Shown piece by piece: positions 10,800-23,100 of a stretch of 28,625 nt of DNA. The stretch is from Dipetalonema caudispina (taxonomy: Eukaryota; Nematoda; Chromadorea; Rhabditida; Onchocercidae): NCBI GenBank assembly GCA_013365325.1, contig JABVXV010000309.1:1-28625 (forward strand), in the 5' to 3' direction. The position numbers and the translations under genes were made by a program. A model generated the notes under the pieces. It saw only the letters and a list, made by a program, of their open reading frames with translations. It was not told the DNA's origin and made no database searches. Position 1 is the first letter of the stretch; each line of letters starts with the position of its first letter.

Positions 10800-11761
10800 C
10801 TAAAATTTCTCCCAATACTTCGTATTTTCTTGTATATTTACAAAATGGTTAAATTTAAATTATTTGACATGTATATATGTTCATTAATACATATATATGT
10901 AATCCATTTGCAACATTAAAGTATCACAATACCTCAATTGAAGTTTTAGCAATAATTTTTCGAGATAGAAATTTTGCAAAGATTGTATTTTTTTCCATTA
11001 TTTGCTGCTAATTAACCTGGAAAATAATTTATGATAGATTGATTGTTGTTATGAATGAAGAAGACGAAAAGATGAAAAAAAACAAAAAAATTGAAAGATG
11101 AAATTTGGAAATTTTTTAAATTTTAAAATCATGAAGCTCTTCAATTGCAAAATTTCCTACTGTTATCTTTTTGCTCTCTTTCTTTCTTTCAATACGCAAG
11201 GATTAAAACCTTTAAGAAATTTGAAATTATTTTTTTTTTTGGAAATGGTTGATGCATAAAAGTGTTCCATTGTAACGTTTAAAAAATTACTTAACTCTGA
11301 TACTGATAAACGTATTCCAATTATGACAAGTGTTTATAAAGTAAATTTGAAAATAATCCATCGATTGATGATCAGGTAAAAATTAACTGGTTCTTCTGAG
11401 ATATAGCTGAAATAAATTTCACAAGTTTATCAAATAGTAATAAATAAAATTCTCGGAAGATATTCGGATTCATTTTACAATCAAATTAGTCTAACTTTCA
11501 CTTATAAAATCAAAAGCATAATCAGTAGGTTAGAAGTAAAATTTATTACTTAAAATAAAAAATTAAAGTTTTATTGTAATAATGCATCACTTATTTTTGA
11601 TCAGAATAGATTGATTAATTCGTTATTAATATTAATTTTATTGCAGAAATCAAATCTAACATTTGATCAAATAATAAAATCGAAATTTCTATAAATCATT
11701 TTAAATTAAATAAATTGTTGATAGTTTAATCAAGTAATGAATTTAATAGAATGCTAAAACG

Positions 11762-11826
11762 AATATTATCACTATCATCCTTATCATCATTACTATCATT
11801 GTTATTACTATCATCATCAATACATA
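11762..11826. repeat. Degenerate ATC-type microsatellite
   Basis: Interspersed TATCACTATCATC and TCATCATTAC units form a short degenerate relative of the array at the left edge of the window. Confidence 0.75.
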
Positions 11827-13101
11827 GTAATAGTTAGAGCGAATAGCTATAAAGTGATAACGATATCACATTATATTTTTCTTTTTTTGATTGTAAAAAG
11901 AATTATTCAAAATATATCACAAAATTGAACAATAATATGCAAATGTTCAAAGAAACCGACGAAATTCAAATGCACAATATCAATTTTTAGGCAAAAAAAA
12001 AAATGTTACGCGGACAAAACTCATATTTGTTCATATAATATTTTAGATAAATAAATAAAGAAGTGATTTTGAATACATTCTTTAGGAATGATTCCTATGT
12101 ATTATTTTTAATATGGAAGAATTTAGTAGAAATCGAACTCTGATAATTATTGACAGCTAAAATTAGACAACAAAGATATAATTTACCGATTAATATATCA
12201 AAAAATGATTGTTTTAATTAAAATATCTAATTTTATAAGATCTCTTATCAATCGAATTTGATAATAAAAAAGCGATATAACAAAATTATCCTAATGGTTT
12301 CAACATTCTCAAACAACAGATTAGAATTTAATTATCTTTTGTTTATCAAACAGGCAAAATAATGACATGTATAATTAAGTTAGAGGAGAGATGTTTGCAA
12401 TATTCAGAAATATTTTTTAATTGAAAAAATTGAAAAATTGTAAAATATCGGAATTTTTCCTCAATAAAGAAAAACGTAGATTATTAAGAGAAGAAGGAAA
12501 AGGAATGAAATACAAATCAATTTCGAATATTTTGATTACAAAAAGACAGTATTAAAAATTGATGTTGATAGTTGTAGCGGTTGTTCAGTTGAATTTGGTT
12601 TAATTTTTCGTTTTTTTTTTTTTTTTATTTGTGAAAACTGTGACATCTACATCTTTTATTGTAAACTTTTGGAATTTTCATTCTTTTTTTCTCCTTTAAT
12701 TTCGAGTAAGGAAATCTTTTAGTGGCGTAAAATTGAAGTTGTGACAAATTGAAATTCACATCGAACAGGCTAATTTATATTCTTCAACATTTTCCGCAAA
12801 TTATTAATGTTTTAAAAGATTAGATTGCATGCTAGCTACTATTTTGATGAGAACTATTAATTAAAATAGGATTTTGGAACTTTGAACTTTTCAAATGTCA
12901 TTGATTACTTCAATATAGTACAAAAATTTTTCAACATTCCAAAACTCAACAAGAATAAAAGTTTGAAATGAAACTATATTAAATATATTGATAAACTGGT
13001 TAAGTTTGTAGAAAAAAAAAGAAGAAGCAGGAATTATTCAAAATAGAAGAGGAATTATGGGAACTGATCCTAGACTTTATGATTTCCATATATCAAGCTT
13101 T

Positions 13102-13353
13102 TTACAAATATTTATTTATGACTAAGGCAGCAACACTTTGACGAATCAGAATTTCGATCAAGATGGCATTGGAGGAATTATATTTCTCAGATATAAAATT
13201 TTGTTTGACATTAAAAAATTCATTTAAAATACAGCTAGAAGGAAGGATGCAACTACATTTGATGTTTACAGAAACTTTGAAATCATTGCTGTAAGGATTT
13301 TTTGAAAATGTTTCACACAAATCTTTCCCCATCCAAACATTTCTGATTAATCG

Positions 13354-13384
<31 letters not shown>

Positions 13385-13578
13385 TACCGACTTCTGTGTA
13401 TGTTTAGAAAAGAGAAATTCAAATAGCTGGAAAGCCAATCCAGAACAAAACTTTGTCAATCAAAAAATGAAAATCATATATGAGCAGATGTTGAAGAGGA
13501 TGTAGAATGTGACAATCCTTTGGACAACTTTGTATTCCAACTTGACAGCATTATTCCATTTCTATTCATATGTGTCAT
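13102..13578 (-). CDS. Possible small two-exon gene of unknown function, downstream of the DUS gene
   Basis: A first exon may start at the ATG at 13578, 12 bases after a GATATTTAG acceptor, reading MTHMNRNGIMLSSWNTK. A donor-like AAA|GTTGTC near 13527 could join in frame to an acceptor TTAATCAG near 13352. From there a frame stays open for about 83 codons (NVWMGKDLCETFSKNPYSND...) to TAA at 13102-13104, with AATAAA overlapping the end. A poly-T tract of over 30 bases precedes the acceptor. It lies about 220 bases past the DUS poly(A) signal on the same strand, so an operon partner is conceivable. The donor is weak and the protein is unrecognised. Confidence 0.25.
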
Positions 13579-13797
13579 AATAACAACGAGCTAAATATCA
13601 ATGTTGTTGATTATGAGATTAGCTTTAATGTTTTCGAAAATCACAAGGCAACAAAGATACAAATTCTAACGAACGGAAACACATAAGTAGTCTTTTAAAA
13701 TTTTGTGCTGAAAACTTTTTTAGAAATTAAAATTTGTATAAAATTAATTGAAAAATTGTAGTTAAAAAATCAATCCTGCAAGTGCATAAGATATCTT

Positions 13798-13803
13798 TTT
13801 ATT
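13798..13803 (-). terminator. Poly(A) signal of the DUS4-like gene
   Basis: AATAAA on the minus strand, 50 bases beyond the TGA stop at 13853. Confidence 0.7.
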
Positions 13804-13852
13804 GTATTTATAAAATTACGTATTCAATACAAATAAGAAAGTGTCGCATGTA

Positions 13853-16233
13853 TCACTTAAAAATATCATTTTTGAAGATATTACGACTGAGGTAGTCAAA
13901 AACAGCCGGGTGATTACTCAATCCATTGAACACCGTTCTTTGCCTACTGGTGAGCGAAGATCGAAGCATAAACATTAATTGTTGATGAAACAAATCAAAT
14001 GGACAACCATGTTCCGTTGCCAAACGCACCTATCGGATAATTAACAGTTCCAACAACATTTTGAAAAATTAGTACTAATTAAGAAATACGTAAATTGAGA
14101 TCTCGGATAAATATACATGCTGAATAATACCACTAAGCACCGGTTGAGGTTTATACAAAAGATGCAATACAAAAAAGAGAAAAAATCGTACCCAATCTGC
14201 AACGCACTGTTTCGGAGTAGAAGTGTAACCAGCAAACATAGCTGGATTTTCTAATAAACCATTTGCCGACATTACACCTATAAAATGATGATTACACCGT
14301 AACGAATTCTCGTTTTCCTATAATAATTTTCTTGGACATGATGTTGAAAGAAAAAAGTTTACGAATCTCAGAAAAATAATTCATTTGCTCCTAAAATTCA
14401 TACAAAAAAGGAAGCTGAATAGACTCAACACGATGCATATTTCAGATTATTAATAACAATGCACTACGAAGTAGTCAATGCAAAAAAAAAGTACAATGAA
14501 AAAAAGTGAAATTATTTGAATGCAAAAAGGTGAGATGCACTAACAATAATTTTGAACTAAGAAGCAAAACTTTGAATCTTACTTGAAATACTCCAATATT
14601 TGGCAATCGTAAACAAAAAATGGGTACATGGACAGTTTATAATGATGCATAATAGCCATTCGCGAAATAATAATGTTTATGGTAATAATCTTAAAGACTA
14701 ACCATCAACTTTTGTGTATTTCACAACTTGCAATGCTTGTTCATAGCTTTTGATATTTCCATTGGCAATTACCGGAATAGATAAACTTGACTTGATCAAC
14801 TTGATCATATCATAGTCTGCAGGTTCCGAGCGCTGTTCAGGTGTCCGTCCGTGTACTGTTATAAATGAAATACCTGCTTTTTCTGCTTGACGACATGTTT
14901 CAAAAGTTAATTGGCGATCCGGTTTTAGTCGAATTTTAATGGAAACCTAAAATATATAACATGTCAACTTGTACGATGAAAGTCATTGCTGCTCGTTATC
15001 AAGAAAATTTTCAATAGACTGATTAACGTTACAGTAAAATCAGCTTTTGAAATTCGCCGACGTGTAGTCGCAACGATATCAGCAATTCGAACAGGATCTG
15101 CCAATAAACTGGAACCATATCCTTCTTTCATAACATCTCGTTGTGGACAACCACAGTTCAAATCAATACCTCGACAATATCTGAATATAAACGTCAATTA
15201 CAATATCATCTTGTACAATTTGATTTCACAACTTCATCATATCAAAAGTTCAGTTCTGATTGCTGTTGTCGTAAACTGTTATAAACGAAATATTGCTAGC
15301 TAAAATGTATTATTAAAATAAGAATATGATATAAACCTGCTTATGAACATTGCTGCTGTGGAAAACTCCTCTGGCTCGTTGGTAGCAAACTGCACAACAG
15401 TTGGATTGTCACCTGCATAAAATAACAACCTATAAAATAACTTACAATAAGCTAGTCTTCGACCAGTGAACTAAACATTAAGAAACGTTAAATAAAATTA
15501 ATCCGGATAAACAGTTAGCTGGCATAAGCGAATATAAATTAGTGGTAAGATAGTTTGCACAAGAGAGTTATTTCAATACTTTGATATTCAAGTACTTCCT
15601 ATTCTTCAACTGAAAGACAGTTTGGAAATCATCAAATCGAATCAAATGGAGCATTACAATCACCGAACCTGGACAAGTAGTGAATTCTGCAGATCGACAT
15701 TTTTCCGAAGCAATGAAATGTTTCGCATAAATCATGGGTGTAAACGCAACATCCGTTGCATACAGTCGAACTAACATTCGAAAAGGCAGTCTACAAAACG
15801 ATAAATTGCTTTTATTTGACAATAATACTTCACGATTTCTAGTTATTAATTCTATCCACCGCTTCACTTATTTCATCCTTCATTTCCGCTATATTTAAAA
15901 TATCTACATTTAACGTATTCACAACGAAGTGGAAGTTTCATCACATCCAAATGGTAGAATAATGTAATCAACATGAAAAATAATGATAATCATCAAAACG
16001 ATAAGTGATAGAATTTTCAATAGAGGAGCAGCTAGAATGAATGTCAGTTCACAAGTACACGTACGTGTAAACTTATAGCAATTACGTGAAGAGGAAGAAA
16101 GAGCTTACTTCGAATATCGCACCATTGGTGCAGCAACAAATACCGGTATGTCATCATCGATATCTATGTCCTTAATGATATCCTTCCTTTCAATATTTTC
16201 TCCAACCAATAAATCGTATAATCGTCCCTTCAT
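13853..16233 (-). CDS. tRNA-dihydrouridine synthase, DUS4-like
   Basis: This FMN- and NAD(P)H-dependent enzyme reduces uridine to dihydrouridine in tRNA D-loops; the DUS4 class is reported to act at position 20a/20b. Seven exons join in frame: 16233-16109, 15790-15669, 15412-15337, 15180-15033, 14946-14703, 14277-14192 and 14029-13853. They give 325 residues, close to the usual 310-320. Visible motifs are AAPMVRYSKLPFR (34-46, FMN site), FTPMIYA (58-64), DLNCGCPQR (114-122) with C119 as the expected catalytic acid, SIKIRL (159-164), ITVHGR (186-191) and VIANGNI (216-222). The start was chosen because a GTAATTGCAG acceptor ends two bases before this ATG, as for a spliced leader. Oddities: MSANGLL (241-247) replaces the usual ARG triplet, and NGNI replaces NGDI. 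Divergent from ISWI. Confidence 0.93.
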
Positions 16234-16373
16234 CACTGCAATTACAGAATAGTCCATATAAGTGAAGCATATCAAAACAATTAGCAAATCGATAGTAATT
16301 ATCAAATCATTTCGGAATCCATTCTATCTGGAAGTCAGACATCTAAGGATCAAACCTATTTTCTTATTGTTAA

Positions 16374-16637
16374 GCTGATATCTATACTGATAGCTTGATC
16401 TCTACATCAATAAATTGACTTTTAAATCAACAGCTTAATCTTTACATCTGTAATTTGATCTCTAAACAACGATTTAATCTTTAAAACAACAGTCTAATAT
16501 CTAAAACGATAGCATAATCTCTGAAATCATAACTCGATCATCAAAACAGGAGTTTGATCATTGAAGCAATTACATGATCTCTGCACCGAAACCTTGTTTT
16601 TTTTTTACACCAATAGTTTAATTTTAACATCAACAAT
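16374..16637. repeat. Degenerate tandem array with a 20-bp period
   Basis: Units resemble GCTTGATCTCTAAAACAATA. The GATC/AATC core recurs at 16377, 16397, 16417, 16437, 16457, 16476, 16496, 16516, 16536, 16556 and 16576, so nine of the ten steps are exactly 20 bases and one is 19. A weaker unit, broken by a T-run, continues to about 16637. The array lies about 140 bases upstream of the DUS4-like start, in the region shared with ISWI. Confidence 0.8.
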
Positions 16638-17178
16638 TGGAATGCTCCATTAGTATCTTGACCCTAATAAAAGTACGGATAGTAGTATTGCGAGTATCTT
16701 TCATCAATTCGAAAGTGAACTGAATCGATGTATCGAATTCCCAAAAAAATTCTTAGTATACAAAATTTTATCCAATTTTAAGCAATATCTCTAAGATTAC
16801 AATCAATTTCAAATATTTCGCTTCTTAATTAACTCTTAAAATATCCCAATATTTATAATTAAATAGCTCCCGGTAAATTGGTCTCTAGTTCTTCATCAAT
16901 CTATGGTATTGTAAAAGGCCCGGGGACAATGATTTTCATTGCGACTTCTTCAGGATGATATAAACGGTGATTGATCGTGACGTTGCGATAAATCACACTG
17001 TTCTCCTGCAGGACTTAGGAAGTTCCGGGATATAGCGGGAATGTTGTTGGTTGTTCCTTACTTGATGGGATGTTTACGTGTAAGATCCAGTTGATGCGTG
17101 TTTTTTTACCTTCCTATAATGCTTGACACATTGTTGTCTTATTGCTAATTTATATGAAATTATATGTAGCAGAATAAG
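16638..17178. promoter_or_regulatory. Divergent DUS4-like/ISWI upstream region
   Basis: Together with the 20-bp array this forms the whole space between the two divergent start codons. A GC-richer segment at about 16915-17070 (GGCCCGGGG, GTGACGTTGCG, TTCCGGGATATAGCGGG) is the likeliest promoter or 5' leader of ISWI. A GTAGCAG acceptor at 17166-17172 precedes the ISWI ATG by six bases and may take a spliced leader. No TATA box is evident. Confidence 0.5.
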
Positions 17179-20100
17179 ATGGATGCCAGTGAGGAAAATG
17201 ACATCAATGAGGCACTGTTGGTAGAACCAGCCAAGATTTTTGTGAAAAATGAACCTGAAATGGTTGAAATAGAAGCTGTGGAAATGAAGGTTCAGCCTGA
17301 TACAGTACCTATGGAAACCGATGGAAATGCGGGAGATGTTGTTGAAACACCTACCTCAAGTATGGTTTTTTACCTTATCAGTCTGGTTGTATATAAATGA
17401 ACTTCTTCGTTTTACCAAAAGTTGGGTAAATAAATATTTAATGATGCTTGGTATGATTCGTATTGTGAGTAGGTGGAATTAGGAGTACCGTCATAACACA
17501 ATGACTGATTTAACAAAAGTTTTGCTTGCATTTTCCACGAAAATGAAAGTGTATAATGCTCAGAGAGCTCTTAAAATAGCTGTGTATGCATAGAGTAGTA
17601 TTTCCAAAACGTCACGGCTTAATTAAAATCTCAATCGTGATAAATCGATATGAAAGATATAGTTCTGACTGCTTCTAACTTTTTTCTTTTTAGCTGATAA
17701 ATATTGGTTGAAAAAAATTGTGTTTGTTTTGATATTTAGGCAGCAACTTCAGTATGGAATCGCAATTTGAAAAGGATTCTTTCAAACGTTTTGAAATGCT
17801 GCTAAAGAAAACAGAGAATTTTTCGCACTGTTTGAGTGCAGGAGATGTTGAAAGTGTTGATGGTAAAACTTAATTATAATGCAATTACGGTTGTGATGTG
17901 TAAATATCTTGTATTTGTTTTTGCTTTTAGTGTAGATAATGCGCTGCTATGGAAGTGAGGTAAAGCAGTTTTGTATTTTGTTTAAAGTTTTTTTTAGTAA
18001 GAGTTGCTGGAAGTAAGCTGGTTTTAAGAATTTGGAATGGTTTTTCTCTTATTCTTTCACTCATTCCTAACACAAAAAAAGAGCAGCAATTATTTTTTTA
18101 ATGTAAATTATGGTTGTTGAAGCGGGTGCATCAAGCAGTATGGTAACGAAAGGTCGTCCTCGAAATCAGTCTGAAGGTGATCACCGTCATCGTAAAACGG
18201 AAAAGGAAGAGGACGAAGAGTTGATAAACCAAGTGAAAAAGAGCGAAACACTGATTCGGTCAGTATGAATTTCCTTTATGTTGTTCTGGTGCGCAAATTG
18301 CGTTCGTTTTGTTCCATTTATTTCTTATATACTAGTATTTATGCGTATTGAATACATATTGAATACCAATTGTTGTTGTTTGTAGATTTGAAAAAACGCC
18401 ATTTTATATTGATAATGGTGAAATGCGCGACTATCAGATACGAGGGCTTAATTGGCTTATTTCATTGCAACATAACGGTATTAATGGAATTCTCGCTGAT
18501 GAGATGGTACATTTTAGATTAATTTTTAAACCAAAAATCGTTAAGAACTTATTTTGTTTCTGTTACTTCTTTTAACTGATATTTTCAGTAAGTTCAAGAT
18601 ATATAAGACCTTCCGTAAATATTTTCTAGGGTTTGGGTAAAACATTGCAAACGGTTGCGGTGATAGGCTTCATGAAGCATTATAAAAATGCGTCTGGACC
18701 ACATTTAGTCATCGCTCCTAAATCGACGCTGCAAAATTGGATCAATGAATTTGGAAAATGGTGTCCATCATTGAAAGCCGTCGCACTCATCGGCATTGCC
18801 GAAGCACGAGTAAGATTTCGTTTCTGAGTATTTATTATCTACTTTTTTCCTTAAATCTCTTTATTGTTCATTTATTTAGCCTATTTTTTAAATATTAGTT
18901 GCATCATACCTCGAATATTTTCTGGTTATATTACTTCATTAATTTATTGCTTTCATCCAATTGAGGTTTTTCATGTAGAATTTTACAATTGTTTTTAGGC
19001 AGATTTAATACGTAATGAAATTTTGCCTGGAAAATGGGATGTTTTGGTGACATCGTATGAAATGGTTTTAAAGGAAAAATCATTACTAAGAAAATATGCA
19101 TGGCAATATCTTGTTATTGACGAAGCACATCGTATAAAAAATGAACATTCGAAGGTGATGCTATTTTCCTATCTATCATCGATTAGAAATTTTATTTTCC
19201 TTCATGTACCTTTTGTATTTTTGATTTCCAGGATAATTCATTTATTCTTTGCAGCACACTTTAAGCGATACTGTTATTTTAATAAGATATCGAGGTGTCC
19301 CGATAGATTTTGAGGATACTTGTGTTTCCAAATTGTATATTTTAGCTGTCAGAGATTGTTCGCGAATTCAAATCAAAACATCGTTTACTAATAACGGGAA
19401 CACCTTTGCAAAATAATTTGCATGAGTTATGGGCGTTACTTAATTTTTTGTTACCGGATATGTTCGCACTTGCATCAGACTTCGATTCTTGGTTTACAAC
19501 GAATGATATGATGAGCAACCAGGATCTCGTTGCACGTTTACATAAAGTAATTCCATCTTTCTTTCGTTGTTACAGTGATATATTTCATATCGGTACTTTA
19601 GTTTTTCTTTGCTTTAGCACAGGCTTTTCACTTTTCTCTAGTAATTTTGTTCTTCACAGTGAAATTTAAATACTTGATTTTTTTAGAAATAGCATCATAA
19701 AATTCAGCTCTATGAAACATCTTTTATTTAGGTTTTGAAACCATTTTTATTACGACGTCTCAAGTCGGATGTCGAAAAAACTCTTCTTCCAAAAAAGGAG
19801 GTTAAGATCTATGTGGGTTTGTCAAAGATGCAGAGAGAATGGTAATCTTATTTGATTTCTTAAGTCGTTGTAAGCTGCTTGATATTTTGGGCATGCAGTT
19901 GTTTGTCTTCATTATGTTTGTGTATTTATCCGACTTAGCAATCAAAATTTTGATGAAAAGTATTGAAATGATTAAGAATGTTTTTATAGTGGATTTAAAT
20001 TGTACTGCAAGAAATTCTTAAGTTTTATCTCCGATGTTTTTATAGGTATACCAAAATCTTAATGAAAGATATCGATGTTGTTAATGGTGCCGGTAAATTG

Positions 20101-23100
20101 GAAAAGGTTAGTTATTTTCCGGGAGATTAAAACTAATTGAAATACAGATTTGTTTAATTCTTCGATTTCAAATTTGCCTTGGTGAGAACTTGGGAAGTGT
20201 TTCCATACTAGTTGTTAACATCTCCCACTTAAACATAATATTCACAAGCAGTTATTAGAAATTGTCTTGTATCGGAAGTTTTCGAGTACTTTTATTTGGT
20301 ATAAAGCAGAGGTTCAAAGTTTCAAACGAATCTGTGCACTGTTTCCTCAAAAGGAATACAACTGTTTTTTTAAGGCACGAATAATGAATATACTGATGCA
20401 TTTGCGAAAGTGTTGTAATCACCCGTATTTATTCGATGGCGCTGAACCGGGTCCACCATATACCACAGATCAGCATCTTGTTGACAACTCGGGAAAAATG
20501 GTTCTACTCGATAAGTTACTGGTGAAACTGAAAGCACAAGGTTGGGAGAAATCCTATTTATTTTATGGTACTTTGAATTATGTGTGAATTAATGCCTATA
20601 ATTATATAAGTACTGACCAGCTTTTTACCATTGGTTTCCGATATTTCAAGTTACCTTCAAGGAACTGAAATTTTAAATTCTCCAGGATCTCGCGTCTTGA
20701 TATTTTCGTCGATGTCTCGAATGTTGGATTTATTAGAAGATTATTGCTGGTGGCGTAGTTATCGCTACTGTCGCTTGGATGGACAGACTGTTCATGATGA
20801 GCGTCAGAAATCCATCGATGAATTTAACAGACCGGATTCAGACAAATTCATTTTTATGCTTACAACACGCGCGGGTGGCCTTGGAATTAATCTTACTGCT
20901 GCAGATGTTGTTATCATTTATGATAGTGACTGGAATCCACAAGTAGATTTACAAGCGATGGTTGGTATTTTCTTTGATTTAACTTTTGAAAATCTCGAAT
21001 ACAGTGTCTTCATATCAAGAACTGTTCACACTTCACTCGGCGAAATCACTGTTTCTGTGCTTTACCTTATTAATAATCTGTTGTTTTACAATTTTAACTA
21101 GTCTCCCAGCCACTACCCTTCTCATGTATTTCTTTTTAACGAAATTTGAAAATTACGAAGAGTGTTGCCGTTTCTATCAAACTCGAGATTTAGGATCGAG
21201 CGCATCGTATCGGACAAAAGAAACAAGTTCGCGTTTTCCGATTTATAGCAGATAACACTGTGGATGAAAGAATCATTGAGCGAGCTGAAATGAAACTTCA
21301 CCTTGATTCGATCGTTATACAACAGGTACTAAATAATGTTGTTTAGATCTCTTGAGTCTTTTCACACTAAGCAAATATATGATGCTATTTAAAACGCAAT
21401 GATACATCAATCCTTGTGTTTTTAATCATTGCTTTTAGCGTGCTTGTTTGTATATTTCTAAACCAGAGGACAGCACTGAATTTGAGATTTCTAGATTGCT
21501 TGATATTTTAAAATTATCTAGAATATTTAATTGAATTACATCATTTCTTGTCTTCTTTTTTTGAACTGAGAATTCGTATTTTTTGTTCTTTATCAGTAAT
21601 CGGTTCTAGCAAGAGTCAAACATGAAAGTTCCATTCTGAGAATTTATGCTCATCCATTATTAGTAATTGGAACTGGTCAGATATTCTGTTCCATTTGTTT
21701 TTTTTCGCTGTTTCTTTTTAATTTTTTTAGGGACGATTGACGGATTCTCAGAAAGCTTTGGGTAAAGAAGACATGCTGGATATGATCAGACATGGAGCTG
21801 ATCAAGTGTTTGCTTCCAAAGACAGTACAATTACAGATGAAGATATAGATAGTATTTTGGAAAAAGCAGAGCAGAAAACAGAGGTACAACCAGCAATAGT
21901 CGCACAATAATTCTTGATAATATTTTGTAGTATTATGAATGCTTCAAAAAGGCTAACTTATCAAAAATCATTTTGCATGCAGGCGTTGAATAAAAAAATC
22001 GCTTCATTGGGAGAGACATCGCTTCGGAATTTTGCCTTGGATGCACCAACATTCGATGCTGATAGCAACTACACGGTTTACAAATTTGAAGGAGAAGATT
22101 ATCGTGAGAAACAGAAAAATGTTGGGGGAATTGGTTATTGGATTGAGCCACCGAAGCGAGAACGGAAAGCAAATTATCAAGTCGACGCTTATTTTAGGTT
22201 AGGTACTTTCCAAATGATTTTCTCATTCGTAATTGACTATTAATGGAATTCAGTGCTAGTTGATTCAGTTATGTTTATCAGACTGTATAAGACATGATTT
22301 TAATTTGTGGAGCTTTACCCTCTTCAGATATAATAGAATTACATTCAATAAATTTCAAATTGACTGTGTAGTCCATTACTCAGCAAAAGAAAGATGCATA
22401 AAAATGCACTAGGATATTTCCATACCACTTTTGTTGGTTTCAAATTCTACGTTTTTGTTGAATGTTGCATTGTTTGCAGAGAGGCAATGCGAGGAGGACA
22501 TGCAGAGCCAAAAGCACCAAAAGCGCCAAGACCACCTAAGCAACCTAATGTTCAAGATTTCCAGTTCTATCCAAAACGATTGTTCGAGTTGCTGGAAAAG
22601 GAAGTTTATCTTCATCGGAAAACAATCGGATATAGAGTATGTCTTAAGAAATTGTTTCAGTTTTTGTTGCTGACTTTTCTCGATATTGCATACAAGACTT
22701 GTTACCCTTTAGTTTTGAAGAAATTTACAAAGTAAAAAAAAAGCAGCTCATTGCAATTTTTCCAATTTTTACCTCAATGTAGACTTTAAAGCTAGGAAAT
22801 TTGAGAGCGATAATCTGGTCTTTAAATGATCGGACAGCAGAGTATGCTTTTCATTCCGCTTTATTAATAAAACTGCAAACATCCGATCCGTAGGATTAGT
22901 TCAAAACTGACCAATTTAGATTAGAAATTTTCTGATAGTTGAGGGATGAAAAAGGAAAGAATCAGTAACTTGAAATTCTGGCTGCTCCTTTACTTGATAT
23001 TACGGGCTAAACTTCATGGCAACGATGATCTTTAAGTCACATCTAAAAGTATGTATGAATTCGCTATTATCATACACTTTTTGATGTGACTTCATTTTTT

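Larger units (their letters stand above)
9985..13100. other. AT-rich region with few supportable features
   Basis: Apart from the minus-strand exon candidate at 10667-10799 and a degenerate ATC-type repeat at about 11762-11826, I see only AT-rich sequence with A/T runs. I searched the plus strand for the missing CC-x4-CN exon of the Ly6-type gene. The TGTTGT/TGCTGC occurrences at about 11045 and 11005 run straight into stops and lack the motif. Confidence 0.55.

Noticed and set aside
11031..11070. Candidate third exon for the second Ly6-type gene (TGTTGT near 11045)
   Set aside because: The frame gives Cys-Cys-Tyr-Glu followed by a stop, with no CN motif and no upstream cysteine.
14986..15303. 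105-codon plus-strand ORF
   Set aside because: It is a shadow antisense to exon 4 of the DUS4-like gene.
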